64,000 bases of DNA from Zizania palustris (Eukaryota > Streptophyta > Magnoliopsida > Poales > Poaceae): contig JAAALK010000288.1 in the NCBI GenBank assembly GCA_019279435.1, forward strand, positions 51,961,742 to 52,025,741. Reading direction: 5' to 3'. A program made the position numbers and the translations under genes. The notes under the pieces are model-generated. The model had not been told where the DNA came from. It did no database searches and saw only the letters and a list, made by a program, of their open reading frames with translations. Of the stretch, positions 61,677 to 64,000 are shown one piece after another. Within the stretch, counting starts at the first letter, position 1. Each line of letters opens with the position of its first letter.

Positions 61677-63972
61677 ATGAGCAACCAAGCCATGGCGAGG
61701 ACCAGGCACACCATGCCAACGGCGGCGGGTAGTTTGGCGCAGAGGCAAGTGTGGGCGGCTTCAGCAGTAGCAGCAATGGCGGGAGCTCCGGGAGACGCCT
61801 GGCCCAAGAACCCTCGGGAACTCCGCCCGCCATCCAAGAATAAGATCCCTCAAAGCTTCCTCATCGGCCAATCCACAAGCACCGCAGAATCTATCGAAGA
61901 AGCCGTGGAAGGGAAGCTAGGGTCCAGAATGAGGACTCGGGTCCCCGGACCAGAATCAACTCCGAGGCCACGAAGCGGAGAAGTCGTGGTCTTCGAGGCA
62001 TTCTTCGAAGCAGGTCTGGGGCTTCCTACCATCAATTTCTTATCCGAGGTATTGGACATGTTCCACATTACCTTGCCTCAGCTATCTCCCAATGCTATCG
62101 CCCGACTGGCGATCTTCGAGTGGGCGCTTTGAGCCGAAGGATGCGAAGGGCGCTCAGAGGTCTTCACTGCCACCCACAAAGCCATCTGCCAACCAAAGCC
62201 GCAAGATGGCCCCGGAGACACCAAAGTGATAATGGCCTTTGGAAGCGTCAACTTCCAGTTGCGGATGGAGCACGCCCAGCATTTTCCAGCGAAGGCCATC
62301 AACGACCGATGGTATACCAACTGGATCATTCGGTGGTTCTACGCCGAAGTCGGAGAGGACTCCCCCTCACTGGACCCCTCCAAGAGATCTGGTTTCGAAA
62401 GGAGGCGGAGGTCACCTCGAACCCTAGCCTGCTCTCAACGCGGCTAGGTCTATTAACTTAAGTGGCCAGTCGCATGAGCATGCGCGACCTTGCCGAAGAG
62501 TTCATCGCTCTTCGAATTCCACCCCTCGGGGCTGACTGGCCGATAGTGTTTCAACACGCTTCGGAGGGTGAGCTCCGAAACCTAGGTAAGACTTCGACTC
62601 TCCTGCAATAACATGTTAGATGAAGAAATAACATACTTACAATATGTTACCTTTTTTTCACCGGCTCCACTGGCGCTAGCCCCGAAGCAGATAGCACGGG
62701 CCACCAAACGAGTCCTCGGAGCCCCTACGGTGGCCGAAAGGCAAAAGAGGATCGAACTGGTGGGGAGCTAGGAGCACTCCAACAGGGTGTGGGAAGCCCT
62801 CAGAATAGTGCCTCCTCCTCTACCGGATTTCAACCTGGCCGGAGCGGCCCCTTAGAAGAGGAAAGCCGTCACCAAGCCTCCAAAGAAGGCCAGCAAAACC
62901 CCCGCCAAGAAGGGGAAGAAGGTAGCGAAGATCCCTCCTCAGCTGACCCTGGCTTCATCTACCTCGTCCTTGGGCATTCGGAGCTCAACTTCTGAGGACT
63001 CTGGAAGCAAAGGCTCCGACTTCCAATTGGCGAAGGACTTTGAGAACTACCTTCTGGAAGGCGATGAAGACGGAGCAGGGGCCCTAACTGAAGCTTCTGC
63101 TCGAGAGGCTGTGGAGGTAGACATGGCACACACTAGCTCTAGGTGCTGTGAGCTCGGAGCCGGAGACTGTCGCCCCCAACTCACCCGTAGCTGGGGTGAT
63201 CACGGTGGAGGTTGAGGCTCCAGCGGCAACTACACCGGAGAGGACTTTGGGGGACGACCTCGATGAGATTCTCTAGATGTACGAAGTCCTGGAGGACCCG
63301 ACCATTTTACCTCAAGGTGCCTCCGAAGGTATACTTCGAAACTTTTGCTTTGGTCAATTCCTGCAATAGTTATTACTCGTGAATGTTCACCAAATACCTC
63401 AATGCTGTAGGCATATCGAAGGGCGACGAAGCCCCGACCGCAAACGAAGCTCCAACCTCTTCTGAGGTTGCTGCTCCGATGGACATCTCTGCTCCACTAG
63501 ACGCCCCGGCTCCAGTGGCAGGGGCCGTAAACGCCGACGTGGCTCCGGTGGCAGGGGCCGGCTCCACCGACGTGGCTCCGGTGGCAGGGGCCGGCTCCGC
63601 CGACGTGACTCCGGTCGAAGGGACAGCCATCAAAGGAGGATCTACCTCCGCCGGAGTCGAGCCTCCAGCCTTCGTGCCGGGGAGGGGAAAAAGCATGTCA
63701 AGCCTCAGACTCCCTCCCGCTCCAACGACAACACTCTCTTCCAACGAGCCTTCATCAAGCAACTCGGAGGAAGAGGCAACGGTAGATGACCGCCAAGCTT
63801 TGTCTTGGCTTCCTTTGCTGGCTCCTTTCCTGGAGCAACGGACGGGCCTCCGGGCGCTTCTGGAGCCCTTGGCGGAGAAAGGCCAGGAAGTCGTCAACTC
63901 CGACTTGGTCTCCATCTTGAGCGAAGCCAGGGCCCCGGAGCTTAACTTAGCCCTCGAAAGGGCTGCCCTTCA
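61677..63972 (+). pseudogene. Antisense Tat gene, copy C, 5' exons
   Basis: It starts MSNQAMARTRHTM; the inner methionine (MARTRH) aligns better with the starts of A and B. The head is open straight into the PF04195-type domain (VFEAFFEAGLGLP, LPQLSPNAIARLAIFEWAL). A TGA at 62130-62132 and a frame break near 62400 interrupt it. Intron 2 is 63329-63410. The next exon holds a threefold 33-bp repeat and the conserved LSWLPLLAPFLEQRTGLRAL block, and ends at a GT donor at about 63973. The intron 1 donor (62586) is present, but its acceptor seems changed from AG to AC. The coiled-coil exon would be outside the window. Confidence 0.78.
63508..63606 (+). repeat. 33-bp tandem repeat in antisense gene copy C
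   Basis: Three units coding for APVAGA.(N/S)(A/T)DV in the linker between the PF04195-type domain and the coiled coil. Copies A and B lack it, so it expanded in C only. Confidence 0.88.
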
Positions 63973-64000
63973 TGTATAAAAAGTACCACAAATATCTTCA

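Larger units (their letters stand above)
60700..64000 (-). mobile_element. Tat-lineage element C, 3' part, running off the window
   Basis: A 3' LTR in the orientation of element A is followed by the antisense gene. Pol should lie beyond the right edge. GATAT precedes the LTR (60695-60699) and should reappear after the far LTR. Confidence 0.88.

Overview
The window is plant nuclear DNA, almost certainly from a grass (Poaceae). It is built from grass-type LTR retrotransposons (Ty1/copia with tRNA-iMet primer sites, a Tekay-like chromovirus, a CRM/CRR-like chromovirus, Tat-lineage Ty3/gypsy elements with two RNase H domains and an antisense extra ORF), plus a CACTA DNA transposon. Its one recognisable host gene has the GC-rich first exon common in grasses. 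There is no operon structure, CRISPR array, rRNA or tRNA gene.

Host gene. A KOBITO1/ELD1/ABI8-like gene (GT92-type glycosyltransferase-like membrane protein) lies on the minus strand from 30771 leftwards. I find six exons by homology and splice sites: 30391-30771, 24190-24338, 24067-24119, 22034-22142, 7582-7716 and 7466-7510. All have GT-AG borders and compatible phases, except that exon 2 is one base short and so frameshifted. The later exons are not in the window. Roughly 23 kb carries only about 290 codons, because the introns are filled with mobile elements.

Layout. 1-5811: 3' part of a Tekay-like gypsy element (RNase H end, integrase, chromodomain, 3' LTR) split by a 3.8 kb minus-strand copia element with a 5-bp target duplication. 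5812-6505: minus-strand copia remnant and LTR. 7466-7716: exons 6 and 5. 7848-8196: probable solo LTR. 8531-21740: a copia element with unusually short LTRs (103-109 bp), split at 11535-19150 by a young CRM-like chromovirus. 22034-24338: exons 4, 3 and 2, with a gag-bearing element with mismatched LTRs in intron 3. 24722-28655: copia and Tat-family fragments. 28798-30125: hAT-like and inverted-repeat DNA elements, the latter split by an 835-bp solo LTR. 30391-30771: exon 1, then the promoter region to about 31438.

From 31439 the sequence looks like a CACTA transposon invaded by large elements. Tat element A (31745-45939, minus) and Tat element B (46416-59896, plus) stand head to head 476 bp apart. 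Each is itself interrupted by an LTR-like insertion (37211-40535 and 49702-51696). Another gypsy LTR (60078-60662) and the start of a third Tat copy, C (60700 to the window end, minus), follow.

How the parts relate. Most elements kept their terminal TG...CA and 5-bp target duplications, so the order of nesting can be read directly. LTR pairs differ by about 0.9% (CRM-like), 1.2% (Tat B), 1.8% (copia 1) and 6% (Tat A), by hand count. None of the elements is fully intact. The most interesting recurring structure is the antisense gene in the Tat elements. It is present in four copies here, each with a TATA box 75-130 bp upstream of its first in-frame ATG. Copies A and B share four small GT-AG introns at matching places.
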